A stretch of DNA of 64,000 bases, taken from assembly GCF_051014685.1 (NCBI RefSeq), contig NW_027478515.1:496001-560000 (forward strand), in the 5' to 3' direction. The position numbers and the translations under genes were made by a program. Of the stretch, positions 11,786 to 25,941 are shown in pieces. The first letter of the stretch is position 1, and every line of letters starts with the position of its first letter. This DNA is from Ptiloglossa arizonensis (lineage: Eukaryota > Arthropoda > Insecta > Hymenoptera > Colletidae). The notes under the pieces were generated by a model. That model worked only from the letters and a program-made list of their open reading frames with translations. It did not search any database and had not been told where the DNA came from.

Positions 11786-14700
11786 TTGCATCTGAAACAG
11801 AAACTCGTCCGATTACAATGGTGTGTGTATTTTTGCCCTAGGCCATTCCAGTTACTGGTTTCGAGTATCAGACCAGCGAACATTTTGATGGTTTCTCAAC
11901 CATTCCTTAAATTCAAGCTCCCATATCTCGCGAACCGATTGACGTACTCGAGAAATTCCGGTTGCATCTGGAAGTAGAAACTCGCCCGATTACAACGGTA
12001 TGTGTATTTTTGCCCTAGGCCATAGTAGTTATTGGTATCGAGTATCAGACTTGCGAAAATTTTGATGGTTTTTCAACCATTCCTTAACTCCAAACTCCAA
12101 TATTTCGCGAACGGTTTGACGAATTCGAAAAATTTCTGTTGCATCTGGAAGTAGAAACTCTCCCGATTACAACGGTATGTGTATTTTTGCCCTAGGCCAT
12201 AGTAGTTATTGGTTTCGGGTATCAGACTTGCGAAAATTGTGATGGTTCCTCAACCATTCCTTAACTTCAAACTCCCATGTCTCGTGAACGGATTGACGAA
12301 CTCGAGAAATTCCTGTTGCATCTGAAAGTAAAAGCTCGCCCGATTATAAAGGTATGTGTATTTTTCCCCTAGGCAATTATAGTTATTGGTTTCGAGGATC
12401 AGACTTGCGAAAATTTTGATTGTTTCTCAACCATTCCTTAACTTCAAACTCCCATATCTCGCGAACGGATTGACGAACTCGAGAAATTCCTGTTGCATCT
12501 GAAAGTAGAAACTCGACCGATTACAATGGTGTGTGTACTTTTCCACTAGGTCATTCCAGTTATCCGTTTCTAGCATCAGAATTGCGAAAATTTTGATGGT
12601 TTCTCATCCATTCCTTAACTTCAAACTCCCATATCTCGCGAACGGATTGACGAAATCGAGAATTTCCTATTGCATCTGAAACCAGAAACTCGCCCGATTA
12701 CAACGGTATGTGTATTTTTGCCCTAGGCCATAGTAGCTATTGGTTTCGAGTATCAGACTTGCGAAAATTTTGATGGTTTCTCTACCATTCCTTAACTCCA
12801 AACTCCAATATTTCATGAACGGTTTGACGAATTCGAAAAATTTCTGTTGCATCTGGAAGTAGAAACTCTCCCGATTACAAAGGTATGTGTATTTTTCCCC
12901 TAGGCAATTGTCGTTATTGGTTTCGAGGATCAGACTTGCGAAAATTTTGATTGTTTCTCAACCATTCCTTAACTTCAAACTCCCATATCTCGCGAACGGA
13001 TTGACGAACTCGAGAAATTCCTGTTGCATCTGAAAGTAGAAACACGACCGATTACAATGGTGTGTGTACTTTTCCACTAGGTCTTTCCAGTTATCCGTTT
13101 CTAGCATCAGAATTGCGAAAATTTTGATGGTTTCTCATCCATTCCTTAATTTCAAACTCCCATATCTCGCGAACGGATTGACGAACTCGAGAATTTCCTA
13201 TTGCATCTGAAAGCAGAAACTCGCCCGATTACAACGGTATGTGTATTTTTGCCCTAGGCCATAGTAGTTATTGGTTTCGAGTATCAAACTTGCGAAAATT
13301 TTTATGGTTTCTCAACCATTCCTTAAATCCAAACTCCCATACTTCGCGAACGGATTGACGAATCCGAAAAATTTCTGTTTCATCTGAAAGTAGAAACCCT
13401 CCCGATTACAACGCTGTCTGTATTTTTCCCCTAGGCCTTTGTAGTTATTGGTTTCGAGTATCAGACTTGCGAAAATTTTGATGGTTTCTCAATCATTCCT
13501 TAATTTCAAACTCCCATATCTCGCGAACGGATTGACGAACTCGAGAAATTCCTGTTGCATCTGAAAGTAGAAACACACCCGATTACAACGGTGTGTGTAT
13601 TTTTCCCCCAGGCCATTGTAGTTATTGGTTTCGAGTATCAGACTTGCGAAAATTTTGATGGTTTCTCAACCATTCCTTAACTTCAAACTCCCATATCTCG
13701 CAAACGGATTGACGAACTCGAGAAATTCCTGTTGCATCTGAAGGTAGAAACTCGCCCGATTACAACGGTATGTGTATTTTTGCCCTGGGCCATAGTAGTT
13801 ATTGGTTTCGGGTATCAGACTTGCGAAAATTTGTATGGATTCTCAACCATTCCTTAACTCCAAACTCCAATATTTCGCGAACGGTTTGACGAATTCGAAA
13901 AATTTCTGTTGCATCAGGGGGCAGAAACTCTCCCGATTACAACGGTATTTGTATTTCTGCCCTAGGCCATAGTAGTTGTTGGTTTCGGGTATCAGACTTG
14001 CGAAAATTGTGATGGTTCCTCAAACATTCCTTAACTTCAAACTCCCATATCTCGCGAACGGATTGACGCAGTCGAGAAATTCCTGTTGCATCTGAAGGTA
14101 GAAACTCGCCCGATTACAAATATATGTGTGTTTTTCCCCTAGGCCTTTGTAGTTATTGGTTTCGAGTATCAGACTTGCGAACATTTTGATGGTTTCTCAA
14201 ACATATCTTAACTTCAAACTCCCATATCTCGCGAACGGATTGACGAACTCGAGAAATTCCTGTTGCATCTGAAAGCAGAAACTCGCCCGATTACAACGGT
14301 ATGTGCATTTCTGCCCTAGGCCATAGTAGTTATTGTTTCGAGTATCAGACTTGCGAAAATTTTGATGGTTTCTCAACCATTCCTTAACTTCAAACTCCCA
14401 TATCTCGCGAACGGATTGACGAACTCGAGAAATTCCTGTTGCATCTGAAAGTAGAAACTGGCCCGATTACAATGGTCTGTGTACTTTTCCCCTAGGGCAT
14501 TCCAGTTATTGATTTCGAGTATCAGACCAGCGAAAATTTTGATGGTTTCTCAACCATTCCTTAACTTCAAACTCCCAGAACTCGCGAACGGATTGACGAA
14601 CTCGCGAAATTCCTGTTGCATCTGAAAGCAGAAACTCGCCCGATTACAACGGTATGTTTATTTTTGCCCTAGGCCATAGTAGTTATTGGTTTCGGGTGTC

Positions 14701-14792
14701 AGACTTGCGAAAATTGTGATGGTTCCTCAACCATTCCTTAACTTCAAACTCCCATATCTCGCGAACGGATTGACGGACTCGAGAAATTCCTG
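11786..14792 (+). repeat. Block III higher-order unit, copy 1 (17-mer, 3,007 bp)
   Basis: Runs from one 'ctgaaacagaaactcgtccg' marker to the next. 3,007 = 17 x 177 - 2; the two missing bases are the 1-bp deletion at about 11,792 and another in 'ttattgtttcgag' near 14,335. Contains the 'accgattgacgtactcg' monomer, the G5 monomer and the 'aacatatcttaac' monomer in that order. Confidence 0.8.
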
Positions 14793-17700
14793 TTGCATCT
14801 GAAACAGAAACTCGTCCGATTACAATGGTGTGTGTATTCTTGCCCTAGGCCACTCCAGTTACTGGTTTCGAGTATCTGACCAGCGAACATTTTGATGGTT
14901 TCTCAACCATTCCTTAAATTCAAGCTCCCATATCTCGCGAACCGATTGACGTACTCGAGAAATTCCGGTTGCATCTGGAAGTAGAAACTCGCCCGATTAC
15001 AACGGTATGTGTATTTTTGCCCTAGGCCATAGTAGTTATTGGTATCGAGTATCAGACTTGCGAAAATTTTGATGGTTTTTCAACCATTCCTTAACTCCAA
15101 ACTCCAATATTTCGCGAACGGTTTGACGAATTCGAAAAATTTCTGTTGCATCTGGAAGTAGAAACTCTCCCGATTACAACGGTATGTGTATTTTTGCCCT
15201 AGGCCATAGTAGTTATTGGTTTCGGGTATCAGACTTGCGAAAATTGTGATGGTTCCTCAACCATTCCTTAACTTCAAACTCCCATGTCTCGTGAACGGAT
15301 TGACGAACTCGAGAAATTCCTGTTGCATCTGAAAGTAAAAGCTCGCCCGATTATAAAGGTATGTGTATTTTTCCCCTAGGCAATTATAGTTATTGGTTTC
15401 GAGGATCAGACTTGCGAAAATTTTGATTGTTTCTCAACCATTCCTTAACTTCAAACTCCCATATCTCGCGAACGGATTGACGAACTCGAGAAATTCCTGT
15501 TGCATCTGAAAGTAGAAACTCGACCGATTACAATGGTGTGTGTACTTTTCCACTAGGTCATTCCAGTTATCCGTTTCTAGCATCAGAATTGCGAAAATTT
15601 TGATGGTTTCTCATCCATTCCTTAACTTCAAACTCCCATATCTCGCGAACGGATTGACGAAATCGAGAATTTCCTATTGCATCTGAAACCAGAAACTCGC
15701 CCGATTACAACGGTATGTGTATTTTTGCCCTAGGCCATACTAGCTATTGGTTTCGAGTATCAGACTTGCGAAAATTTTGATGGTTTCTCTACCATTCCTT
15801 AACTCCAAACTCCAATATTTCGCGAACGGTTTGACGAATTCGAAAAATTTCTGTTGCATCTGGAAGTAGAAACTCTCCCGATTACAAAGGTATGTGTATT
15901 TTTCCCCTAGGCAATTGTCGTTATTGGTTTCGAGGATCAGACTTGCGAAAATTTTGATTGTTTCTCAACCATTCCTTAACTTCAAACTCCCATATCTCGC
16001 GAACGGATTGACGAACTCGAGAAATTCCTGTTGCATCTGAAAGTAGAAACACGACCGATTACAACGGTATGTGTATTTTTGCCCTAGGCCATAGTAGTTA
16101 TTGGTTTCGAGTATCAAACTTGCGAAAATTTTTATGGTTTCTCAACCATTCCTTAAATCCAAACTCCCATACTTCGCGAACGGATTGACGAATCCGAAAA
16201 ATTTCTGTTTCATCTGAAAGTAGAAACCCTCCCGATTACAACGCTGTCTGTATTTTTCCCCTAGGCCTTTGTAGTTATTGGTTTCGAGTATCAGACTTGC
16301 GAAAATTTTGATGGTTTCTCAAGCATTCCTTAACTTCAAATTCCCATATCTCGCGAACGCATTGACGAACTCGAGAAATTCCTGTTGCATCTGAAAGTAG
16401 AAACACGACCGATTACAATGGTGTGTGTACTTTTCCACTAGGTCATTCCAGTTATCCGTTTCTAGCATCAGAATTGCGAAAATTTTGATGGTTTCTCATC
16501 CATTCCTTAATTTCAAACTCCCATATCTCGCGAACGGATTGACGAACTCGAGAATTTCCTATTGCATCTGAAAGCAGAAACTCGCCCGATTACAACGGTA
16601 TGTGTATTTTTGCCCTAGGCCATAGTAGTTATTGGTTTCGAGTATCAAACTTGCGAAAATTTTTATGGTTTCTCAACCATTCCTTAAATCCAAACTCCCA
16701 TACTTCGCGAACGGATTGACGAATCCGAAAAATTTCTGTTTCATCTGAAAGTAGAAACCCTCCCGATTACAACGCTGTCTGTATTTTTCCCCTAGGCCTT
16801 TGTAGTTATTGGTTTCGAGTATCAGACTTGCGAAAATTTTGATGGTTTCTCAAGCATTCCTTAACTTCAAATTCCCATATCTCGCGAACGCATTGACGAA
16901 CTCGAGAAATTCCTGTTGCATCTGAAAGTAGGAACTCGGCCGATTACAACGGTATGTGTATTTTTGCCCTGGGCCATAGTAGTTATTGGTTTCGGGTATC
17001 AGACTTGCGAAAATTTGTATGGATTCTCAACCATTCCTTAACTCCAAACTCCAATATTTCGCGAACGGTTTGACGAATTCGAAAAATTTCTGTTGCATCA
17101 GGGGGCAGAAACTCTCCCGATTACAACGGTATTTGTATTTCTGCCCTAGGCCATAGTAGTTGTTGGTTTCGGGTATCAGACTTGCGAAAATTGTGATGGT
17201 TCCTCAAACATTCCTTAACTTCAAACTCCCATATCTCGCGAACGGATTGACGCAGTCGAGAAATTCCTGTTGCATCTGAAGGTAGAAACTCGCCCGATTA
17301 CAAATATATGTGTGTTTTTCCCCTAGGCCTTTGTAGTTATTGGTTTCGAGAATCAGACTTGCGAACATTTTGATGGTTTCTCAAACATATCTTAACTTCA
17401 AACTCCCATATCTCGCGAACGGATTGACGAACTCGAGAAATTCCTGTTGCATCTGAAAGCAGAAACTCGCCCGATTACAACGGTATGTGCATTTCTGCCC
17501 TAGGCCATAGTAGTTATTGTTTCGAGTATCAGACTTGCGAAAATTTTGATGGTTTCTCAACCATTCCTTAACTTCAAACTCCCATATCTCGCGAACGGAT
17601 TGACGAACTCGAGAAATTCCTGTTGCATCTGAAAGTAGAAACTGGCCCGATTACAATGGTCTGTGTACTTTTCCCCTAGGGCATTCCAGTTATTGATTTC

Positions 17701-17976
17701 GAGTATCAGACCAGCGAAAATTTTGATGGTTTCTCAACCATTCCTTAACTTCAAACTCCCAGAACTCGCGAACGGATTGACGAACTCGCGAAATTCCTGT
17801 TGCATCTGAAAGCAGAAACTCGCCCGATTACAACGGTATGTTTATTTTTGCCCTAGGCCATAGTAGTTATTGGTTTCGGGTGTCAGACTTGCGAAAATTG
17901 TGATGGTTCCTCAACCATTCCTTAACTTCAAACTCCCATATCTCGCGAACGGATTGACGGACTCGAGAAATTCCTG
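14793..17976 (+). repeat. Block III higher-order unit, copy 2 (18-mer, 3,184 bp)
   Basis: Repeats 11786-14792 in order, with a local rearrangement at about 16,060-16,900 where the 'tttcatctgaaagtagaaac' and 'ctcaagcattcc' pair of monomers occurs twice instead of once, for a net gain of one monomer. 3,184 = 18 x 177 - 2, with the same two 1-bp deletions as copy 1. Confidence 0.8.
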
Positions 17977-20900
17977 TTGCATCTGAAACAGAAACTCGTC
18001 CGATTACAATGGTGTGTGTATTCTTGCCCTAGGCCATTCCAGTTACTGGTTTCGAGTATCTGACCAGCGAACATTTTGATGGTTTCTCAACCATTCCTTA
18101 AATTCAAGCTCCCATATCTCGAGAACGGATTGACGAACTCGAGAATTTCCTATTGCATCTGAAAGCAGAAACTCGCCCGATTACAACGGTATGTCTATTT
18201 TTGCCCTAGGCCATAGTAGTTATTGGTTTCGAGTATCAGACTTGCGAAAATTGTGATGGTTCTTCAACCATTCCTTAACTTCAAACTCCCATATCTCGCG
18301 AACGGATTGACGAACTCGAGAAACTCCTGTTGCATCTGAATGTAGAAACTCACCCGATTACAATGGTGTGTGTGTACTTTTGCCCTAGGCCATTCCAGTT
18401 ATTCGTTTCTAGCATCAGAATTGCGAAAATTTTGAAGGTTTCTCTACCATTCCTTGACTCCAAACTCCAATATTTCGCGAACGGTTTGACGAATTCGAAA
18501 AATTTCTGTTGCATCTGGAAGTAGAAACTCTCCCGATTACAACGCTGCCTGTATTTTTCCCCTAGGCCTTTGTAGTTACTGGTTTCGAATATCAGACTTG
18601 CGAAAATTTTGATGGGTTCTCAACCATTCCTTAACTTCAAACTCCCATATCTCGCGAACGGATTGACGAACTCGAGAAATTCCTGTTGCATCTGAAAGCA
18701 GTAGCTCGCCCGATTACAACGGTATGTGTATTTTTGCCCTAGGCCATAGTAGTTATTGGTTTCGTGTATCAGACTTGCGAAAATTTTTATGGTTTCTCAA
18801 CCATTCCTTAACTCCAAACTCCCATACTTCGCGAACGGATTGACGAATCCGAAAAATTTTTGTTTCATCTGAAAGTAGAAACCCTCCCGATTACAACGCT
18901 GCCTGTATTTTTCCCCTAGGCCTTTGTAGTTACTGGTTTCGAATATCAGACTTGCGAAAATTTTGATGGGTTCTCAACCATTCCTTAACTTCAGACTGCC
19001 ATATCTCGCGAACGGATTGACGGACTCGAGAAATTCCTGTTGCATCTGAAACAGAAACTCGTCCGATTACAATGGTGTGTGTATTTTTGCCCTAGGCCAT
19101 TCCAGTTACTGGTTTCGAGTATCAGACCAGCGAACATTTTGATGGTTTCTCAACCATTCCTTAAATTCAAGCCCCCATATCTCGCGAACCGATTGACGTA
19201 CTCGAGAAATTCCGGTTGCATCTGGAAGTAGAAACTCGCCCGATTACAACGGTATGTGTATTTTTGCCCTAGGCCATAGTAGTTATTGGTATCGAGTATC
19301 AGACTTGCGAAAATTTTGATGGTTTTTCAACCATTCCTTAACTCCAAACTCCAATATGTCGCGAACGGTTTGACGAATTCGAAAAATTTCTGTTGCATCT
19401 GGAAGTAGAAACTCTCCCGATTACAACGGTATGTGTATTTTTGCCCTAGGCCATAGTAGTTATTGGTTTCGGGTATCAGTCTTGCGAAAATTGTGATGGT
19501 TCCTCAACCATTCCTTAACTTCAAACTCCCATGTCTCGTGAACGGATTGACGAACTCGAGAAATTCCTGTAGCATCTGAAAGTAGAAGCTCGCCCGATTA
19601 TAAAGGTATGTGTGTTTTTCCCCTAGGCAATTGTAGTTATTGGTTTCGAGGACCAGACTTGCGAAAATTTTGATTGTTTCTCAACCATTCCTTAACTTCA
19701 AACTCCCATATCTCGCGAACGGATTGACGAACTCGAGAAATTCCTGTTGCATCTGAAAGTAGAAACTCGACCGATTACAATGGTGTGTGTACTTTTCCAC
19801 TAGGTCATTCCAGTTATCCGTTTCTAGCATCAGAATTGCGAAAATTTTGATGGTCTCTCATCCATTCCTTAACTTCAAACTCCCATATCTCGCGAACGGA
19901 TTGACGAACTCGAGAATTTCCTATTGCATCTGAAAGCAGAAACTCGCCCGATTACAACGGTATGTGTATTTTTGCCCTAGGCCAGAGTAGCTATTGGTAT
20001 CGAGTATCAGACTTGCGAAAATTTTGATGGTTTCTCTACCATTCCTTAACTCCAAACTCCAATATTTCGCGAACGGTTTGACGAATTCGAAAAATTTCTG
20101 TTGCATCTGGAAGTAGAAACTCTCCCGATTACAACGGTGTGTGTATTTTTGCCCTAGGCCATAGAAGTTATTGGTTTCGAGTATCAAACTTGCGAAAATT
20201 TTTATGGTTTCTCAACCATTCCTTAAATCCAAACTCCCATACTTCGCGAACGGATTGACGAATCCGAAAAGTTTCTGTTTCATCTGAAAGTAGAAACCCT
20301 CCCGATTACAACGCTGTCTCTATTTTTCCCCTAGGCCTTTGTAGTTACTGGTTTCGAGTATCAGACTTGCGAAAATTTTGATGGTTTCTCAAGCATTCCT
20401 TAACTTCAAATTCCCATATCTCGCGAACGCATTGACGAACTCGAGAAATTCCTGTTGCATCTGAAAGTAGGAACTCGGCCGATTACAACGGTATGTGTAT
20501 TTTTGCCCTGGGCCATAGTAGTTATTGGTTTCGGGTATCAGACTTGCGAAAATTTGTATGGATTCTCAACCATTCCTTAACTCCAAACTCCAATATTTCG
20601 CGAACGGTTTGACGAATTCGAAAAATTTCTGTTGCATCAGGGGGCAGAAACTCTCCCGATTACAACGGTATTTGTATTTCTGCCCTAGGCCATAGTAGTT
20701 GTTGGTTTCGGGTATCAGACTTGCGAAAATTGTGATGGTTCCTCAAACATTCCTTAACTTCAAACTCCCATATCTCGCGAACGGATTGACACAGTCGAGA
20801 AATTCCTGTTGCATCTGAAGGTAGAAACTAGCCCGATTACAACGGTATGTGCATTTCTGCCCTAGGCCATAGTAGTTATTGTTTCGAGTATCAGACTTGC

Positions 20901-21514
20901 GAAAATTTTGATGGTTTCTCAACCATTCCTTAACTTCAAACTCCCATATCTCGCGAACGGATTGACGAACTCGAGAAATTCCTGTTGCATCTGAAACAGA
21001 AACTCGTCCGATTACAATGGTGTGTGTATTCTTGCCCTAGGCCATTCCAGTTACTGGTTTCGAGTATCAGACCAGCGAACATTTTGTTGGTTTCTCAACC
21101 ATTCCTTAAATTCAAGCTCCCATATCTCGCGAACGGATTGACGAACTCGAGAATTTCCTATTGCATCTGAAAGCAGAAACTCGCCCGATTACAATGGTGT
21201 GTGTATTCTTGCCCTAGGCCACTCCAGTTACTGGTTTCGAGTATCTGACCAGCGAACATTTTGATGGTTTCTCAACCATTCCTTAAATTCAAGCTCCCAT
21301 ATCTCGCGAACGGATTGACGAACTCGAGAATTTCCTATTGCATCTGAAAGCAGAAACTCGCCCGATTACAACGGTATGTGTATCTTTGCCCTAGGCCGTA
21401 GCAGTTATTGGTTTCGGGTATCAGACTTGCGAAAATTGTGATGGATCTTCAACCATTCCTTAACTTCAAACTCCCATATCTCGCGAACGGATTGACGGAC
21501 TCGAGGAATTCCTG
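17977..21514 (+). repeat. Block III higher-order unit, copy 3 (20-mer, 3,538 bp)
   Basis: Begins with a six-monomer head (17,977-19,039, 1,063 bp) and continues with material matching copy 1 from 19,040. Contains the G5 monomer near 20,637. An equal 1,063-bp head follows at 21,515-22,577. Confidence 0.75.
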
Positions 21515-24500
21515 TTGCATCTGAAACAGAAACTCGTCCGATTACAATGGTGTGTGTATTCTTGCCCTAGGCCATTCCAGTTACTGGTTTCGAGTATCAG
21601 ACCAGCGAACATTTTGATGGTTTCTCAACCATTCCTTAAATTCAAGCTCCCATATCTCGCGAACGGATTGACGAACTCGAGAATTTCCTATTGCATCTGA
21701 AAGCAGAAACTCTCCCGATTACAATGGTGTGTGTATTCTTGCCCTAGGCCATTCCAGTTACTGGTTTCGAGTATCTGACCAGCGAACATTTTGTTGGTTT
21801 CTCAACCATTCCTTAAATTCAAGCTCCCATATCTCGCGTACGGATTGACGAACTCGAGAATTTCCTATTGCATCTGAAAGCAGAAACTTGCCCGATTACA
21901 ACGGTATGTCTATTTTTGCCCTAGGCCATAGTAGTTATTGGTTTCGAGTATCAGACTTGCGAAAATTGTGATGGTTCTTCAACCATTCCTTAACTTCAAA
22001 CTCCCATATCTCGCGAACGGATTGACGTACTCGAGAAACTCCTGTTGCATCTGAATGTAGAAACTCACCCGATTACAATGGTGTGTGTGTACTTTTCCCG
22101 TAGGCCATTCCAGTTATTCGTTTCTAGCATCAGAATTGCGAAAATTTTGAAGGTTTCTCTACCATTCCTTGACTCCAAACTCCAATATTTCGCGAACGGT
22201 TTGACGAATTCGAAAAATTTCTGTTGCATCTGGAAGTAGAAACTCTCCCGATTACAACGGTATGTGTATTTTTGCCCTAGGCCGTAGCAGTTATTGGTTT
22301 CGTGTATCAGACTTGCGAAAATTTTTATGGTTTCTCAACCATTCCTTAACTCCAAACTCCCATACTTCGCGAACGGATTGACGAATCCGAAAAATTTTTG
22401 TTTCATCTGAAAGTAGAAACCCTCCCGATTACAACGCTGCCTGTATTTTTCCCCTAGGCCTTTGTAGTTATTGGTTTCGAATATCAGACATGCGAAAATT
22501 TTGATAGGTTCTCAACCATTCCTTAACTTCAGACTGCCATATCTCGCGAACGGATTGACGGACTCGAGAAATTCCTGTTGCATCTGAAACAGAAACTCAT
22601 CCGATTACAATGGTGTGTGTATTTTTGCCCTAGGCCATTCCAGTTACTGGTTTCGAGTATCAGACCAGCGAACATTTTGATGGTTTCTCAACCATTCCTT
22701 AAATTCAAGCCCCCATATCTCGCGAACCGATTGACGTACTCGAGAAATTCCGGTTGCATCTGGAAGTAGAAACTCGCCCGATTACAACGGTATGTGTATT
22801 TTTGCCCTAGGCCATAGTAGTTATTGGTATCGAGTATCAGACTTGCGAAAATTTTGATGGTTTTTCAACCATTCCTTAACTCCAAACTCCAATATGTCGC
22901 GAACGGTTTGACGAATTCGAAAAATTTCTGTTGCATCTGTAAGTAGAAACTCTCCCGATTACAACGGTATGTGTATTTTTGCCCTAGGCCATAGTAGTTA
23001 TTGGTTTCGGGTATCAGACTTGCGAAAATTGTGATGGTTCCTCAACCATTCCTTAACTTCAAACTCCCATGTCTCGTGAACGGATTGACGAACTCGAGAA
23101 ATTCCTGTTGCATCTGAAAGTAGAAGCTCGCCCGATTATAAAGGTATGTGTATTTTTCCCCTAGGCAATTGTAGTTATTGGTTTCGAGGATCAGACTTGC
23201 GAAAATTTTGATTGTTTCTCAACCATTCCTTAACTTCAAACTCCCATATCTCGCGAACGGATTGACGAACTCGAGAAATTCCTGTTGCACCTGAAAGTAG
23301 AAACTCGACCGATTACAACGGTATGTGCATTTTTGCCCTAGGCCATAGTAGTTATTGGTTTCGGGTATCAGAGTTGCGAAAATTTTGATGGTTTCTCAAG
23401 CATTCCTTAACTTCAAATTCCCATATCTCGCGAACGGATTGACGAACTCGAGAATTTCCTATTGCATCTGAAAGCAGAAACTCGCCCGATTACAACGGTA
23501 TGTGTATTTTTGCCCTAGGCCAGAGTAGCTATTGGTATCGAGTATCAGACTTGCGAAAATTTTGATGGTTTCTCTACCATTCCTTAACTCCAAACTCCAA
23601 TATTTCGCGAACGGTTTGACGAATTCGAAAAATTTCTTTTGCATCTGGAAGTAGAAACTCTCCCGATTACAACGGTGTGTGTATTTTTGCCCTAGGCCGT
23701 AGCAGTTATTGGTTTCGGGTATCAGACTTGCGAAAATTGTGATGGTTCCTCAACCATTCCTTAACTTCAAACTCCCATATCTCGCGAACGGATTGACGAA
23801 CTCGAGAAATTCCTGTTGCATCTGAATGTAGAAGCTCTCCCGATTACAAAGGTATGTGTATTCTTCCCCTAGGCAATTGTCGTTATTGGTTTCGAGGATC
23901 AGACTTGCGAAAATTTTGATTGTTTCTCAACCATTCCTTAACTTCAAACTCCCATATCTCGCGAACGGATTGACCAACTCGAGAAATTCCTGTTGCATCT
24001 GAAAGCAGAAACTCGCCCGATTACAATGGTATGTGCATTTTTGCCCTAGACCATAGTAGTTATTGGTTTCGGGTATCAGAGTTGCGAAAATTTTGATGGT
24101 TTCTCAAGCATTCCTTAACTTCAAATTCCCATATCTCGCGAACGCATTGACGAACTCGAGAAATTCCTGTTGCATCTGAAAGTAGAAACTCGCCCGATTA
24201 CAATGGTGTGCGTGTACTTTTACCCTAGGCCATTCCAGGTATTGGATTCGAGTATCAGACCAGCGAAAATTTTGATGGTTTCTCAGCCATTCCTTAACTT
24301 CAAACTCCCATATCTCGCGAACGGATTGACGAACTCGAAAAATTCCTGCTGCATCTGAAAGTAGAAACTCGCCCGATTACAACGGTATGTTTATTTTTGC
24401 CCTAGGCCACTCCAGTTATTGGTTTCGAGTATCACACTTGCGAAAATTTTGATGGTTTCACAACCATTCCTTAACTTCAAACTCCCACATCTCGCGAACG

Positions 24501-25941
24501 GATTGACGAACTCGAGAAATTCCTGTTGCATCTGAAAGCAGTAGCTCGCCCGATTACAACGGTATGTTTATTTTTGCCCTAGGCCATAGTAGTTATTGGT
24601 TTCGAGTATCAAACTTGCGAAAATATTTATGGTTTCTCAACCATTCCTTAACTCCAAACTCCCATACTTCGCGAACGGATTGACGAATCCGAAAAATTTC
24701 TGTTTCATCTGAAAGTAGAAACCCTCCCGATTACAACGCTGTCTGTATTTTTCCCCTAGGCCTTTGTAGTTATTGGTTTCGAGTATCAGACTTGCGAAAA
24801 TTTTGATGGTTTCTCAAGCATTCCTTAACTTCAAATTCCCATATCTCGCGAACGCATTGACGAACTCGAGAAATTCCTGTTGCATCTGAAAGTAGGAACT
24901 CGGCCGATTACAATGGTGTGTGTATTTTTGCCCTGGGCCATAGTAGTTATTGGTTTCGGGTATCAGACTTGCGAAAATTTGTATGGATTCTCAACCATTC
25001 CTTAACTCCAAACTCCAATATTTCGCGAACGGTTTGACGAATTCGAAAAATTTCTGTTGCATCAGGGGGTAGAAACTCTCCCGATTACAACGGTATTTGT
25101 ATTTCTGCCCTAGGCCATAGTAGTTGTTGGTTTCGGGTATCAGACTTGCGAAAATTGTGATGGTTCCTCAACCATTCCTTAACTTCAAACTCCCATATCT
25201 CGCGAACGGATTGACGAAGTCGAGAAATTCCTGTTGCATCTGAAAGCAGTAGCTCGCCCGATTACAACGGTATGTTTATTTTTGCCCTAGGCCATAGTAG
25301 TTATTGGTTTCGGGTATCAGACTTGCGAAAATTGTGATGGTTCCTCAACCATTCCTTAACTTCAAACTCCCATATCTCGCGAACGGATTGACGAAGTCGA
25401 GAAATTCCTGTTGCATCTGAAAGCAGTAGCTCGCCCGATTACAACGGTATGTTTATTTTTGCCCTAGGCCATAGTAGTTATTGGTTTCGGGTATCAGACG
25501 TGCGAAAATTGTGATGGTTCCTCAACCATTCCTTAACTTCAAACTCCCATATCTCGCGAACGGATTGACCAACTCGAGAAATTCCTGTTGCATCTGAAAG
25601 CAGAAACTCGCCCGATTACAACGGTATGTGCATTTTTGCCCTAGGCCATAGTAGTTATTGGTTTCGGGTATCAGACCAGCGAAAATTTTGATGGTTTCTC
25701 AGCCATTCCTTAACTTCAAACTCCCATATCTCGCGAACGCATTGACGAACTCGAGAAATTCCTGTTGCATCTGAAAGCAGAAACTCGCCCGATAACAACA
25801 GTATGTGCATTTTTGCCCTAGGCCATAGTAGTTATTGGTTTCGGGTATCAGAGTTGCGAAAATTTTGATGGTTCCTCAACCATTCCTTAACTTCAAACTC
25901 CCATATCTCGCGAACGGATTGACGGACTCGAGAAATTCCTG
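21515..25941 (+). repeat. Block III higher-order unit, copy 4 (25-mer, 4,427 bp)
   Basis: Starts with the same 1,063-bp head as 17,977, then 22,578 onward parallels 19,040 onward. The 'ccctgggcc' marker at 24,931 is 4,425 bp after its counterpart at 20,506, five monomers more than the 3,538-bp spacing at the left, so this copy gained about five monomers between roughly 23.3 and 24.9 kb. Confidence 0.7.
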
